DNA from: Clostridiales bacterium
Lineage (GTDB): Bacteria; Bacillota; Clostridia; Lachnospirales; Lachnospiraceae
DNA length: 64,000 nucleotides
Direction: 5' to 3'
Assembly (NCBI GenBank): GCA_018366495.1
Contig: JAGZHZ010000004.1
Span: 62,001 to 126,000 of the forward strand
Shown piece after piece: positions 8,770 to 17,900 of the stretch; within the stretch, counting starts at the first letter, position 1; the number at the start of each line of letters is the position of its first letter. The position numbers were made by a program, and so were the translations under genes. The notes beneath the pieces are model-generated. The model made no database searches. It saw nothing but the letters and a program-made list of their open reading frames with translations, and was not told the DNA's origin.

Positions 8770-9507
8770 ATGAAAAAAAGAATGAAATCAGCAAGTACAT
8801 CAGTCATTGCGTTTGTACTTATCATGGGAAATCTGTGGGGGACGACAGGAGATTTGGGAACAGCAAAAGCGGCTGAGTTTTCACCTGCAACGGAAGAACA
8901 GCAAGAGTTCTGGGATAAGATGGAAGAAGAACAAAAAGCAGGATATAATCCGTCTATAATAATTTCAGTGCCTGATGAGGAGGCTACAGTAGAGATGAAT
9001 CATCGGGTGAAAATTTTAGGCTGGGATGGCGATATCATGGAATATCAGGTTACAAAGGCAGAGTTTTATCCGAGCATAGAATCGACAGGATATGAGAAGG
9101 ATGACTTTTTTCTATCGGAAAGAACGATGGCGGAAGTAGAATTAAGCGAAGGAAAAACGGGAATTTTTATTGTAACAATGGAAGCGAAAATGCTGGAGCC
9201 ACCTGAATTTTTTCCTATAAAGCAGGAGGAGCTTCAAGGAAAAATGAACATGGTAACTTATTTGCTGCAACATGGAGAAGACTGGGAAAATGAAATCATA
9301 CTGATGGATGCGGATGATGATGATAAATGGGAGAGAAAAGAAAAAGAAGGCTATTATTTTTACTGTGAGGCAGAAACTCCTACTACTTTAAAAGTAGGCT
9401 ATGTTGTTGAAAAAGATCAGTTGGATGATGGAATGTATTTGGTTCTGCCAGGATATTTAAATACGTATGTATATGTATCCTTGGACGAAATCGAAATCCA
9501 TGAATGA
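8770..9507 (+). CDS. Secreted protein of unknown function
   Basis: 245-residue secreted protein. The signal peptide ends near GTAKA-AEF (about residue 34). The mature part is acidic, predicted beta-rich and lacks the cysteine needed for lipid anchoring. I do not recognise a named domain. A longer frame starts upstream, but the ATG at 8770 follows a GGGAAAGGG stretch and gives a normal signal peptide. Its stop (9505-9507) overlaps an in-frame ATG of the next reading frame, showing tight coupling to the permease genes. The membrane-anchored protein at 11981 has a comparable style (acidic, beta-rich extracytoplasmic part), so the two may be accessory proteins of one system. A role such as immunity or processing is only a guess. 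Confidence 0.65.
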   Translation: MKKRMKSASTSVIAFVLIMGNLWGTTGDLGTAKAAEFSPATEEQQEFWDKMEEEQKAGYNPSIIISVPDEEATVEMNHRVKILGWDGDIMEYQVTKAEFYPSIESTGYEKDDFFLSERTMAEVELSEGKTGIFIVTMEAKMLEPPEFFPIKQEELQGKMNMVTYLLQHGEDWENEIILMDADDDDKWERKEKEGYYFYCEAETPTTLKVGYVVEKDQLDDGMYLVLPGYLNTYVYVSLDEIEIHE

Positions 9508-9560
9508 AACTGTATCGGAAAGCAGATTATTTTAACTATACGGGAACGGAAGATGAGAGT

Positions 9561-10424
9561 ATGAAAAAATGTTTTTGGACAGAATTAAAAAAAGCTTTTG
9601 GAAATAAAAGATTCTGGATCGCAGTGTTTGTGGGAACTGCGATCAGTCTGCTTTCTGCCCGCTCTGTATTAGACAGATACTTTGAGGAAATGGAGTTTCG
9701 GCAGTGGCAGATTCAAAATTCTCCGGAGGACTATATGAATTCAGATTATCCGGTCTATACGGTGTACAACAGATGGATCGGAGGGAATTTTGGACAGGTA
9801 GAGCGGGATATTTTCTTTTTGCTGCTTCCTATACTGGCGATATTGGCATATGCCTGGTCATATCATGAGGAAAAGAAAAGTGGCTATATCCGAAATGTGG
9901 TATGCCGGACGGGGAGAAAAGCATACTTTTTTTCTAAGTATGCCTCAGCATTTGCGGCAGGATTTACCGCTATTTTGATCCCTATGATCTGTAATTTAAT
10001 GGTGATCTCAGCATTTATGCCGGCAGCCAGACCGGATGTCTATTATGATATCTACAATGGCATTATGACAGATAATATGGGATTTCAGATGTTTTATGAA
10101 AAGCCGTTTTTGTTTTTGATTGTAAGGATTGTAATGGACTGTACGGTGGGAGGACTCAGCGCAGCCTGTGTCGTAGCGCTGACCTTTTTTATGCGGAATA
10201 AATTTGCATTGATTTTAGCGCCATTTTTAGGTCTGCTGACGATCCAGTATGCCGCGTCTCTTTGGTATTATTATGTCTCGGAAATCAGCATCTCTCCTCT
10301 GGAATTTATAAAGGCGGGATCAAGACCAAGCAGCGTGTGGATTGCAGTGGGATATGCGGCTGTCACTTTTTTCCTTTCTTTTGGAATTACGATGTGGAAA
10401 GGAGTAAGAGATGATGTTTTTTAA
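9561..10424 (+). CDS. ABC-2 type permease subunit
   Basis: 287-residue integral membrane protein with about six hydrophobic segments: one near residue 17, then a soluble loop containing NSPEDYMNSDYP, then a block of five toward the C-terminus. This is the layout of ABC-2 type exporter permeases. The frame runs back to an ATG at 9504 that overlaps the previous stop, but that start has no ribosome site. ATG 9561 is preceded by GGAAGATGAGAG and gives the usual MKKxFWxELKKAF opening. It overlaps the next permease gene by 14 bases, so both are translated together. It is the likely partner of the permease at 10411 and the ATPase at 11257. The substrate is unknown; the two secreted proteins upstream are candidates. 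Confidence 0.75.
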   Translation: MKKCFWTELKKAFGNKRFWIAVFVGTAISLLSARSVLDRYFEEMEFRQWQIQNSPEDYMNSDYPVYTVYNRWIGGNFGQVERDIFFLLLPILAILAYAWSYHEEKKSGYIRNVVCRTGRKAYFFSKYASAFAAGFTAILIPMICNLMVISAFMPAARPDVYYDIYNGIMTDNMGFQMFYEKPFLFLIVRIVMDCTVGGLSAACVVALTFFMRNKFALILAPFLGLLTIQYAASLWYYYVSEISISPLEFIKAGSRPSSVWIAVGYAAVTFFLSFGITMWKGVRDDVF

Positions 10425-11235
10425 GATGGTTCGGTATGATTTAAAAAATGGATTGTGGAAAGAAAAAAAGAAATATTTTTTCTTTATGGCTCTGGCACTG
10501 ATTATTTGCGTCGATTTTCGGCTGCGATGGAATCAGATTGATTCGCTCAATGTGCCGTCTTATGGAGATTTTTTGATGTATATTTTTGCCGGCATGAAAG
10601 AATTTGGAAATTCTCCTATGGAACAGTTCCGGTACCCGGAAATCTGGATTCTGGTCATGCTTTTAATATCATATCAGATTCTCTATTATCCGTATCAGGA
10701 CTTGATGGGAATGGGAAAACAGGTATTAGTAAACTCTAAATCAAGAGTATTGTGGTGGATTTCAAAATGTATCTGGCTGGTGTGCAGCGTACTCATTTAC
10801 TTTGGGATTTTCTGGATTGTCTGTTTTGTGTTTTGCCTGTTTTCAGATGCAAAAATTTCCACAGAAATTTCTGTAAGAATGTATCAGTATCGAGGAATCT
10901 CTTTAACGAAAGACACGCCGTTTGTAATCAATGTTCAGATATTTCTGCTCCCAGTTCTGACGATCATCAGTATTGGGCTGGCTCAGATGACATTATCTTT
11001 TTTTGTAAAACCATTCTACAGTTTTGCAGTCACAATCACTGGCTTTGTGATAACGTGCTACGATATGAATCCGTGGGTGATTGGAAATTATGCGATGGTT
11101 CAGAGAGCGGGTGTTCTTGTCAGAGAAGGAATGGAGATCTCACAGGGACTTTTTCTGACGGCTGCGCTGAGTATAGGATCTGTGCTGATTGGATTGATAT
11201 TTTTCAGACGGTATGACATTCTGGACAGAGAATAA
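10411..11235 (+). CDS. Second ABC-2 type permease subunit
   Basis: 274-residue membrane protein with about six hydrophobic segments. Its arrangement mirrors the preceding permease: a short cytoplasmic start (VRYDLKNGLWKEKKK), TM1, an extracytoplasmic loop, and five further segments. AAAGGAG lies 6 bp before the first of two consecutive ATG codons at 10411. It overlaps the end of the previous gene by 14 bases. It resembles proteins annotated as DUF2705-like or ABC-2 permeases in peptide export loci (memory only). With 9561 it probably forms the heterodimeric membrane part of the exporter. Twenty-one bp separate it from the ATPase gene. Confidence 0.75.
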   Translation: MMFFKMVRYDLKNGLWKEKKKYFFFMALALIICVDFRLRWNQIDSLNVPSYGDFLMYIFAGMKEFGNSPMEQFRYPEIWILVMLLISYQILYYPYQDLMGMGKQVLVNSKSRVLWWISKCIWLVCSVLIYFGIFWIVCFVFCLFSDAKISTEISVRMYQYRGISLTKDTPFVINVQIFLLPVLTIISIGLAQMTLSFFVKPFYSFAVTITGFVITCYDMNPWVIGNYAMVQRAGVLVREGMEISQGLFLTAALSIGSVLIGLIFFRRYDILDRE

Positions 11236-11256
11236 AGAGAGAAGGGGGAGCGGATT

Positions 11257-11925
11257 ATGGCGATGCTGGAAATACAAGGCGTGACAAAAATTATAAAAAG
11301 AAATATGATTATCGACGATATTTCCGTGTCATTTTCTTCTGGAAGAGTGTATGGACTGAAGGGAATTAATGGATGTGGAAAGACGATGATGATGCGTCTG
11401 ATCAGCGGCTTGATAAAACCGACAAAGGGAAAAATCACGATTCAGGGGAAACAGTTGTGGAAGGATATCAATTTTCCGGAGAGCATTGGAATTTTAATTG
11501 AAAATCCAAGCTTTCTGGATGATTATTCTGGACTGGAAAATCTGAAGATTCTGGCGGGACTGAAAAACAAGATTGATGAGCAGACGATTCGGGATATTAT
11601 CACAGAAGTTGGATTAAATCCAGATGACAAAAAGAAATATAAAAAATATTCGCTTGGCATGAAACAGCGTCTGGGGATTGCGGCGGCAGTGATGGAGCAT
11701 CCCGATATTATTTTGCTGGATGAGCCGACAAACGCACTGGACAGCACTGGGATTGAGCAATTAAAAATGATTGTGAAAAAGGAAAAGCAAAGAGGAGCTT
11801 TGATCATTTTGACGTGTCATGATTTTGAACTGCTGAAAGAATTTACTGACGAGATTTATTATATGGAAAACGGAAAAATCACAGATCACTCGATTGAGAA
11901 AAAAGAAGAAAATGAACCGTTGTGA
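11257..11925 (+). CDS. ABC transporter ATP-binding protein
   Basis: 222-residue ABC ATPase energising the two permeases just upstream. Walker A is GINGCGKT (around residue 39), the signature loop reads YSLGMKQR rather than LSGGQ, and Walker B is IILLDEPTNALD, followed by an H-loop in LTCHD. This divergent signature is usual for exporters related to lantibiotic-immunity and drug-resistance ATPases. AAGGGGGAG precedes the ATG at 11257 by 7 bp. The last codons overlap an alternative start region of the next gene. Peptide or protein export, or self-protection, is inferred from context. Confidence 0.9.
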   Translation: MAMLEIQGVTKIIKRNMIIDDISVSFSSGRVYGLKGINGCGKTMMMRLISGLIKPTKGKITIQGKQLWKDINFPESIGILIENPSFLDDYSGLENLKILAGLKNKIDEQTIRDIITEVGLNPDDKKKYKKYSLGMKQRLGIAAAVMEHPDIILLDEPTNALDSTGIEQLKMIVKKEKQRGALIILTCHDFELLKEFTDEIYYMENGKITDHSIEKKEENEPL

Positions 11926-11980
11926 CGGAGTGAATCGTGTGAAAAAAGAATGTGCAGAAGCTGTGGGGGACAGGAAAATT

Positions 11981-12592
11981 ATGAAGAAAAAAATAAAAAT
12001 ATGGATATCAGCGGCTGTCCTTGTTTTGTGCATGGTATGGATCGTGCGTGTAATCTGGCTGAATCAGTCAACCGATTTTCCTGAGACAGAGACGTATCAG
12101 ATGGGAGAGCTTGTAGAATATGAGGACGATATATTTTACAGAACGGGAGAGAACAGGGACGGATACCAGATTCAGGTAAACAGCGCAAGAATTATGCCTT
12201 ATGAACAGTTTGCCAAGGAATATGATTTGGAACTGCCGGAACTGGCTGAAGGGGAATATCGCGCGGAATATGTATACGATGTGGAGGCTACATTTTTTAA
12301 TAAAGGGGCAAAAGAAGGGACAGGCATTGACCTGTTCAATACCTGGATGACGACAAGCTGTACAAATCTAGTGATCGACTCGACGCTGTGGGGACTGATG
12401 AATCCGAACATCGGCGGCAGCAAAAAATTTGCTATTCGTGAAAATACACAGATGGATTTCCACCTTCCATATGTTGCCGAGAGTGAAATCAGACAACATC
12501 TGATCACAAAAGAGTATCTGGAAACAGAGCCGTTTTATCTCACGATTTCTCTTTATCCGGTCCGAAAAAGGATTGAGATTGTTCCGACTTAA
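11981..12592 (+). CDS. Membrane-anchored extracytoplasmic protein of unknown function
   Basis: 203-residue protein: a short basic N-terminus, one hydrophobic segment (about 7-28, AAVLVLCMVWIVRVI) and an extracytoplasmic acidic domain. Similar proteins are sometimes labelled DUF5028 (from memory, not checked). The open frame extends upstream into the ATPase gene, but GGGGGACAGG precedes the ATG at 11981 and the earlier residues do not look like a protein N-terminus, so 11981 is chosen; GTG 11939 is an alternative. It is the last gene of the locus. An anchored immunity or receptor-like role would fit, but nothing in the sequence proves it. Confidence 0.65.
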   Translation: MKKKIKIWISAAVLVLCMVWIVRVIWLNQSTDFPETETYQMGELVEYEDDIFYRTGENRDGYQIQVNSARIMPYEQFAKEYDLELPELAEGEYRAEYVYDVEATFFNKGAKEGTGIDLFNTWMTTSCTNLVIDSTLWGLMNPNIGGSKKFAIRENTQMDFHLPYVAESEIRQHLITKEYLETEPFYLTISLYPVRKRIEIVPT

Positions 12593-12669
12593 CCGAATGG
12601 AAAAGAGAAAATTCAGATGAGATAGCCTCGGACACTCCAAAAGATAATCGACATTTTGGCAAAAAATGC

Positions 12670-12698
12670 TTGCTTTTTAAAAAGATAGATGATATAAT
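12670..12698 (+). promoter_or_regulatory. Promoter of tRNA-Pro
   Basis: TTGCTT (12670-12675), 17-bp spacer, TATAAT (12693-12698) with a TG extension. It ends 27 bp before the tRNA. Confidence 0.75.
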
Positions 12699-12724
12699 GA
12701 TAGAGCTTTAGAAAGCGAGCAAAT

Positions 12725-12798
12725 CGAAGCGTGGCTCAGTTTGGTAGAGCGCTGCGTTCGGGACGCAGAGGTCGTGGGTTCGAATCCCGTCGCTTCGA
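12725..12798 (+). tRNA. tRNA-Pro (anticodon CGG)
   Basis: 74-base cloverleaf. The acceptor arms CGAAGCG (12725-12731) and CGCTTCG (12791-12797) pair. The anticodon stem CTGCG/CGCAG encloses loop TTCGGGA, giving anticodon CGG with G37, and the T arm has GTTCGAATC. The 3' CCA is not encoded. It has its own promoter and terminator. Confidence 0.95.
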
Positions 12799-12814
12799 CT
12801 CCTTGGCAGGGGCG

Positions 12815-12855
12815 CCGGAGATCCTTGAGAAATCGAGGATTTCCGGTCTTTTTTT
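12815..12855 (+). terminator. Terminator of tRNA-Pro
   Basis: Imperfect hairpin CCGGAGATCCTTG / CGAGGATTTCCGG followed by a T7 run, 17 bases after the tRNA. Confidence 0.85.
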
Positions 12856-13171
12856 ATGCTTTTTTTGAATAAAGAAAACAGTTGAGATCAGGTGGATTTG
12901 AGAGATTGGACTTCCGAATGGGGAACATGATATTCTTTTTGAGACGGTATCAGGCGTATAAGACATTAAGATTGTGCAAATATCACAAAATAAAATGTGA
13001 ATCAACAAAAAAATGAGAGCATTTATCGGTAAAGCGCAAAAAAATAGATAGGTTTTTGAGCAATATTATGATATAATAAATACGAAAAGTCGAGATAAAT
13101 GCAAATTTGTACAGAAATCCTATAGAGTTATAAAGAAATAGTGATCTATAGAGAGTCTTATGGGAGGAAAA
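12856..13171. other. Upstream region of the AraC-type regulator
   Basis: About 316 bp without a gene. The only clear element is an extended -10 (TGATATAAT, 13069-13077) about 95 bp before the regulator start, without a good -35, which leaves a fairly long leader. No riboswitch pattern is evident. Confidence 0.55.
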
Positions 13172-14695
13172 ATGATTTCAGTTTTACTTGGCGTGAAAAC
13201 AAAAAAGATGACAGAAGAATGTCAAAAAACAGATTTTTTAAAAAGTGCTTCGGTAGAAATAGTTAAGACAGCAGATGAAGGAAAAGCAGCATGGGAGCTT
13301 TTTTTAAAATATCGACCGGAACTGGTTGTTTTAGAGACAGATCTATCGGGCTTGGATGGGTTTACGTTAGCGAAAAAAATACGAAAGGAGGAACCTAAAA
13401 CAGCGCTGATTTTTCTGGGACAAAAATCTTATGAAGAGGCTAAGGAAGCATTGGATTTACATGCAGAGGGATATTACATAAAAGAGGAACTTTCGTTGGG
13501 GGAATGGAAGGGAATCTTACAAAATACTGCAAAGAAATTGGATCGTCAGAAGTTTTTGGAACAGTGTATGCTTCAATGCCAGCTCAGCAATTATTTCCTT
13601 GGAAAGTATGGGTTGGATCAGGAAATTCTGGAGGAAATGTTTCCGAAAAGAATGGATTTTATGGTTTTGGAAGAAGATCATATACCATTGGAGTTTGACG
13701 ATATCATGCCGGTTCATGAACAAGTATCTAATCCGACAAAAGTAATGGAAATTATACGGCAGGATCCAGATATTTCATATCTGGTTTATCTGGCACCGTA
13801 TCGATATCTCTGCTTTTACGAAGGTAATGTGGATTCTAATCAGAAAGCGTATGAGATAAAAGAAAATCTGCATGAAGGACTGGGAAAGAGCTTCTCATCA
13901 TTTTTATTATGCCGAATGGCAAAAATGGAGACGTGTTACGAGAATTATCAGAAGATGGAATGGCTTTTTGAACAGAGATATTTTGAGGGAGAAGGCGTAG
14001 TGATGGATTCTCTGTTTTATGAAAAGCCAAAGAATGAAAATAAGGAGATTTCTTTGGAGAATTTCAGAACATCTTTGGAGAGAGAATGTCTGGATACGTG
14101 TCTGAAAGAGTTATCTGATCTGTTTCTGCCGGTATTAAAAAATTCAGATTTTAAGAATTTTATAGCACTAGTGAGAGAGATCATGATGATCTTTTCAAAA
14201 TATGATAATAAAGTGCTGAATATTCAGGACAAAGAAGTGTTTACACTGCACGACGGGGACAGTCAGGAATTTTTGACAGTCAAGGAAACGATCAGATGGA
14301 TGAGAAATAAGTGCAGAGAACTTCTGTCTTGCAAGAAGAAAGAAATGGGATGTTCACAGTATATCAGCCGAGCAGTACAGCAGATTATTGTGGAATATAA
14401 AAAACCGGATCTGAGTGTGGAGGATATCGCTCAGTCGATCGGAATCAGAGTAAATAGAATGAATGAAATGTTCAAAGAAGAACTTGGAGAAACAGCAGGA
14501 TATTTCCTGACGAAAGTAAGAATGGAAAAAGCGCGGCAGCTTTTGGAGGATGGAGTGCGTGTGGGAGAAGTGAGCAATCAGATTGGCTATTATTCTCCAT
14601 CTTATTTCTCAAAAGTATTTAAAAAGACGTATTCTTTATCACCGAAGGAATACCAAAAACAAATAGAAGAAGAAAAGTTTTCAACAAAAAATTGA
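13172..14695 (+). CDS. AraC-type response regulator with degenerate receiver domain
   Basis: 507-residue transcription regulator: receiver-like N-terminus (1-115), long middle region (about 120-405) and a C-terminal AraC-type double helix-turn-helix (about 408-505, ending SYFSKVFKKTYSLSPKEYQ). This is the YesN-like layout that controls carbohydrate genes in Firmicutes. The receiver has lost key residues. The N-terminal acidic pair is absent (ISVLLGVKT), the phospho-acceptor position is Glu55 (LVVLETDLSGLDG), and the usual Thr/Ser is missing. A Lys remains near the end (GYYIKEE). There is no sensor kinase nearby. ATG 13172 is chosen because GGGAGG at 13162-13167 precedes it; ATG 13160 overlaps that site. 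It lies just upstream of two GH2 genes and is their probable regulator. Confidence 0.85.
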   Translation: MISVLLGVKTKKMTEECQKTDFLKSASVEIVKTADEGKAAWELFLKYRPELVVLETDLSGLDGFTLAKKIRKEEPKTALIFLGQKSYEEAKEALDLHAEGYYIKEELSLGEWKGILQNTAKKLDRQKFLEQCMLQCQLSNYFLGKYGLDQEILEEMFPKRMDFMVLEEDHIPLEFDDIMPVHEQVSNPTKVMEIIRQDPDISYLVYLAPYRYLCFYEGNVDSNQKAYEIKENLHEGLGKSFSSFLLCRMAKMETCYENYQKMEWLFEQRYFEGEGVVMDSLFYEKPKNENKEISLENFRTSLERECLDTCLKELSDLFLPVLKNSDFKNFIALVREIMMIFSKYDNKVLNIQDKEVFTLHDGDSQEFLTVKETIRWMRNKCRELLSCKKKEMGCSQYISRAVQQIIVEYKKPDLSVEDIAQSIGIRVNRMNEMFKEELGETAGYFLTKVRMEKARQLLEDGVRVGEVSNQIGYYSPSYFSKVFKKTYSLSPKEYQKQIEEEKFSTKN

Positions 14696-14720
14696 AAAAC
14701 ATATTTTGAACGTATATAAA

Positions 14721-14764
14721 AAAGATACTGGAAATTCAGTCATGGATTTCCAGTATCTTTTTTT
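14721..14764 (+). terminator. Terminator after the AraC-type regulator
   Basis: Perfect 15-bp stem AAAGATACTGGAAAT with its complement (14746-14760), 10-base loop, followed by a T run. It separates the regulator from the GH2 genes. Confidence 0.88.
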
Positions 14765-14891
14765 GATGTAGGAAAATACAGGGAATAATTCTAAAAAAAT
14801 ATGAAAAAATAGAATAAAAATGAAAAAATACAAGAAAATTTGAAAGAATTATAAGAAATAAAAAATAATAATAATGAAAAAGCGGAAATTA

Positions 14892-14919
14892 TTGATTAAA
14901 ATGGATTCAACATTATAAA
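14892..14919 (+). promoter_or_regulatory. Probable promoter of the first GH2 gene
   Basis: TTGATT (14892-14897), 16-bp spacer, TATAAA (14914-14919), 43 bp before the ATG. GAGGAGG lies just before the start codon. Confidence 0.5.
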
Positions 14920-14962
14920 TAAAGTAAAAACGAATTATAAAAGATTTGAGGAGGGAAACGAA

Positions 14963-17900
14963 ATGAAGCAAAGCAAAAAGAAATTAGTCGTAGGTGTTTC
15001 GATTATGAGTGCAGCTATGGCTTTTGGTTTTCCTGCAATGGAGGGGATTGCAGCGGAACCGTCAGAAGTAGTATTTTCAGGAGATGAATGGGATGGACAT
15101 CCAGAAATCACGGAAGTAAACAAGGAACGTCCGAGAGCAACATTTTATCCGTATGAATCTTTGGAGACAGCCAAGACAATGGAGAAGGGAAACAGCCAGT
15201 ATTATAAACTTTTGAACGGGACATGGAAATTTCATTTTTCAAAAGTTTTGGATGAGCCTGTTGCAGGATTTGAGACATCAGAATTTGATGACAGCGAATG
15301 GGATGATATTGAAGTTCCAAGTTGCTGGAATGTTGTGAAAAATGAAGACGGAACTTTCAAATATGAAACACCAAAATATACAAATGCAAATTATCCGTGG
15401 AATTATACAGAAAAATTAAAACCTGGCGAAGGTATGAAAATTGGAAACACAATTGGAACGTACCGCACAAAATTCCAGTTGGAAGAGGGCTGGCAGGACC
15501 GAGAAGTATTTTTGAATTTTGAAGCAGTAGAATCTGCATTTTACTTATGGGTAAACGGAAAACCAGTAGGATACAGTGAAGATTCTTTTACCCGTGCAGA
15601 GTTTGATATTACTCCATATCTTCAGGAGGGAGAAAATACAATCGCAGTGAAAGTTTATCGCTGGAGTGATGGAAGCTGGCTGGAAGATCAGGATTATCTG
15701 CGTTTGCCAGGTATTTTCCGTGATGTATATCTGACAAGCAAAGATGCAGCTGAAATTCGTGATTTTAAAGTAGAGACAGATTTGGATGAGAATTATGAAG
15801 ATGCAGTGCTCAGTGTAAAGACATCTCTCAGAAAATTCAGAGATACAGAAGGATCTGATTATAAAGTAAAAGCGAAGCTTTTCGATGCAGAAGGAAAAGA
15901 AGTTCCTGTAGAGGGACTGGAAGCAGCTGTTACATTTGATGAAGACGAGACCGAAGTTCTTTTACAGGGGAATGTTGTAAATCCTGAAAAATGGTCAGCA
16001 GAGAAACCAAATCTGTATCAATTAACTCTTTGTCTGTATGATGGGGAGAAAGAAGTAGAAGCGACAGCAATTAAGATCGGATTCCGTGAGATTGAGCTGG
16101 TAGATAAAGGAACAAATAAAGCTCGTTTCCTGATTAATGGACAGCCAATCAGTATACGAGGAACAAACCGTCATGAGATGGATCCGTCGGTTGGACGTGT
16201 TCCTACAGAAGAAATGATGCGCAAAGATTTAGAGCTGATGAAGCAGCACAATCTGAACTCCGTGCGTACTTCTCATTATCCAAATGATCCTCGCTTCTAT
16301 GAACTGTGTGACGAATATGGTATCTATGTGATGGACGAGACAAACAATGAGTCTCATGATTTGTTTGGACAGGAAATACACATTCCTGGAAATGGAGAAG
16401 AATGGAGAATCATGCTTCTGGACAGGATCGAAAATGTAGTGGAAAGAGATAAAAACCATGCGAGCGTTATTTTCTGGTCTATGGGAAATGAAGCAGGTAC
16501 AGGTCCAAACTATGGTATGGGAGCTGATTTGATCCGTGAGAAAGACAGTACAAGACCAATACATTATGAAGTTGATAATATCCATGCAGATATGCATTCT
16601 GAGATGTATAAACGTCCAAGCACGGTAGAACATTTTGGAAAATTTGGAGATAAACCATTTATTCTGTGTGAATACTGTCACGGAATGGGGAACTCTATTG
16701 GAAATATTGAATATTACTGGGATATCATTGATGAATATCCGAACTTGATTGGCGGATATATTTGGGACTGGGTAGATCAGTCTATTTATACCAATACAAA
16801 TCCTATGGTTTCTTATCCAGAAGCATCTTTACAGAATATGCGTTATGATGTATGGGGAAATAAAGATGCAGAGGGAAAAAATGGATTAGGAATCAGCGGA
16901 AAAGTATACTTACATAAAAACGATAAACTTCGCTTGAATGGACCTTTTACATTGGAGTTTGCTTTCAATGAAGAGACAAATATCTGGAGTGGAAATCCGG
17001 TTCTGAGTTTAAGTGAGGGCGCATTGAATATCAGATCTTATATGAGTGAAAATTCACCGGCAGGCAAGGAATTGCGTGTATCAGTAGGATCAGAGAAGTT
17101 GGCAGTTCCTCTCCCGGAAGACTGGTTTGAACAGTGGCATAAAATTGCATTAGTATATGACGGTGCAGGCATGAAAGCGTATGTTGATGGACAGCTTGCT
17201 GCGGAGAAAGAGTTTGTGATTCCGGAAGGAACATTTGATGAAGGTACAATGATGATTGGCGGACGCGGAATGGCGAACGACAGTGTAATGATGGGAACAT
17301 TAGATGAAGTACATCTTCTGTCCAAAGCATTAACGGCTGAAGAAGTTACAGCAGAGCGCATGGAAGACGAAAGCGCTGTTGTATGGTTTGATTTTGAGGG
17401 AAGAACAGAAGAAGAGTATGAACAGAAAACATACTTTGCTCATGGCGGAGACTGGATGGATACATTAAATTCTGGAAACTTCTGCCAAAACGGTATTGTT
17501 TTCCCGGATAGAACAATCCAGCCAGAAATTCTGGAAGTAAAGAAAGCTTATCAGGGAGCAGAATTAGAATGGAAAGGCGACAATGTTATTTCTATTAGAA
17601 ATGAAAATCTGTTTACAAATATGTCAGAATATGATTTTGTATGGACTCTGACAGAGGATGGTCATATGATTCAGGAAGGAACGCAGGTAGTCGATGTGGC
17701 TCCACAGACAACAGGAGAGATTACCGTTCCGATCGAAGCGGTAGAAGCAAAACCAGGCTCGCTGTATCATTTGAAATGTCAATTCTTATTAAAAGAAGAT
17801 ACGATCTGGGCGTCAGCAGGATATCCTGTCATTGAGGAACAGTTTGAACTGGATTACAATCAGGGCAGAGCAAAAGCAGAAGATTTGTCTGTTCTCCCGG

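Noticed and set aside
10752..11216. 154-codon open frame inside the second permease gene
   Set aside because: It is an out-of-frame shadow of the permease, Cys- and Trp-rich, with no ribosome site.
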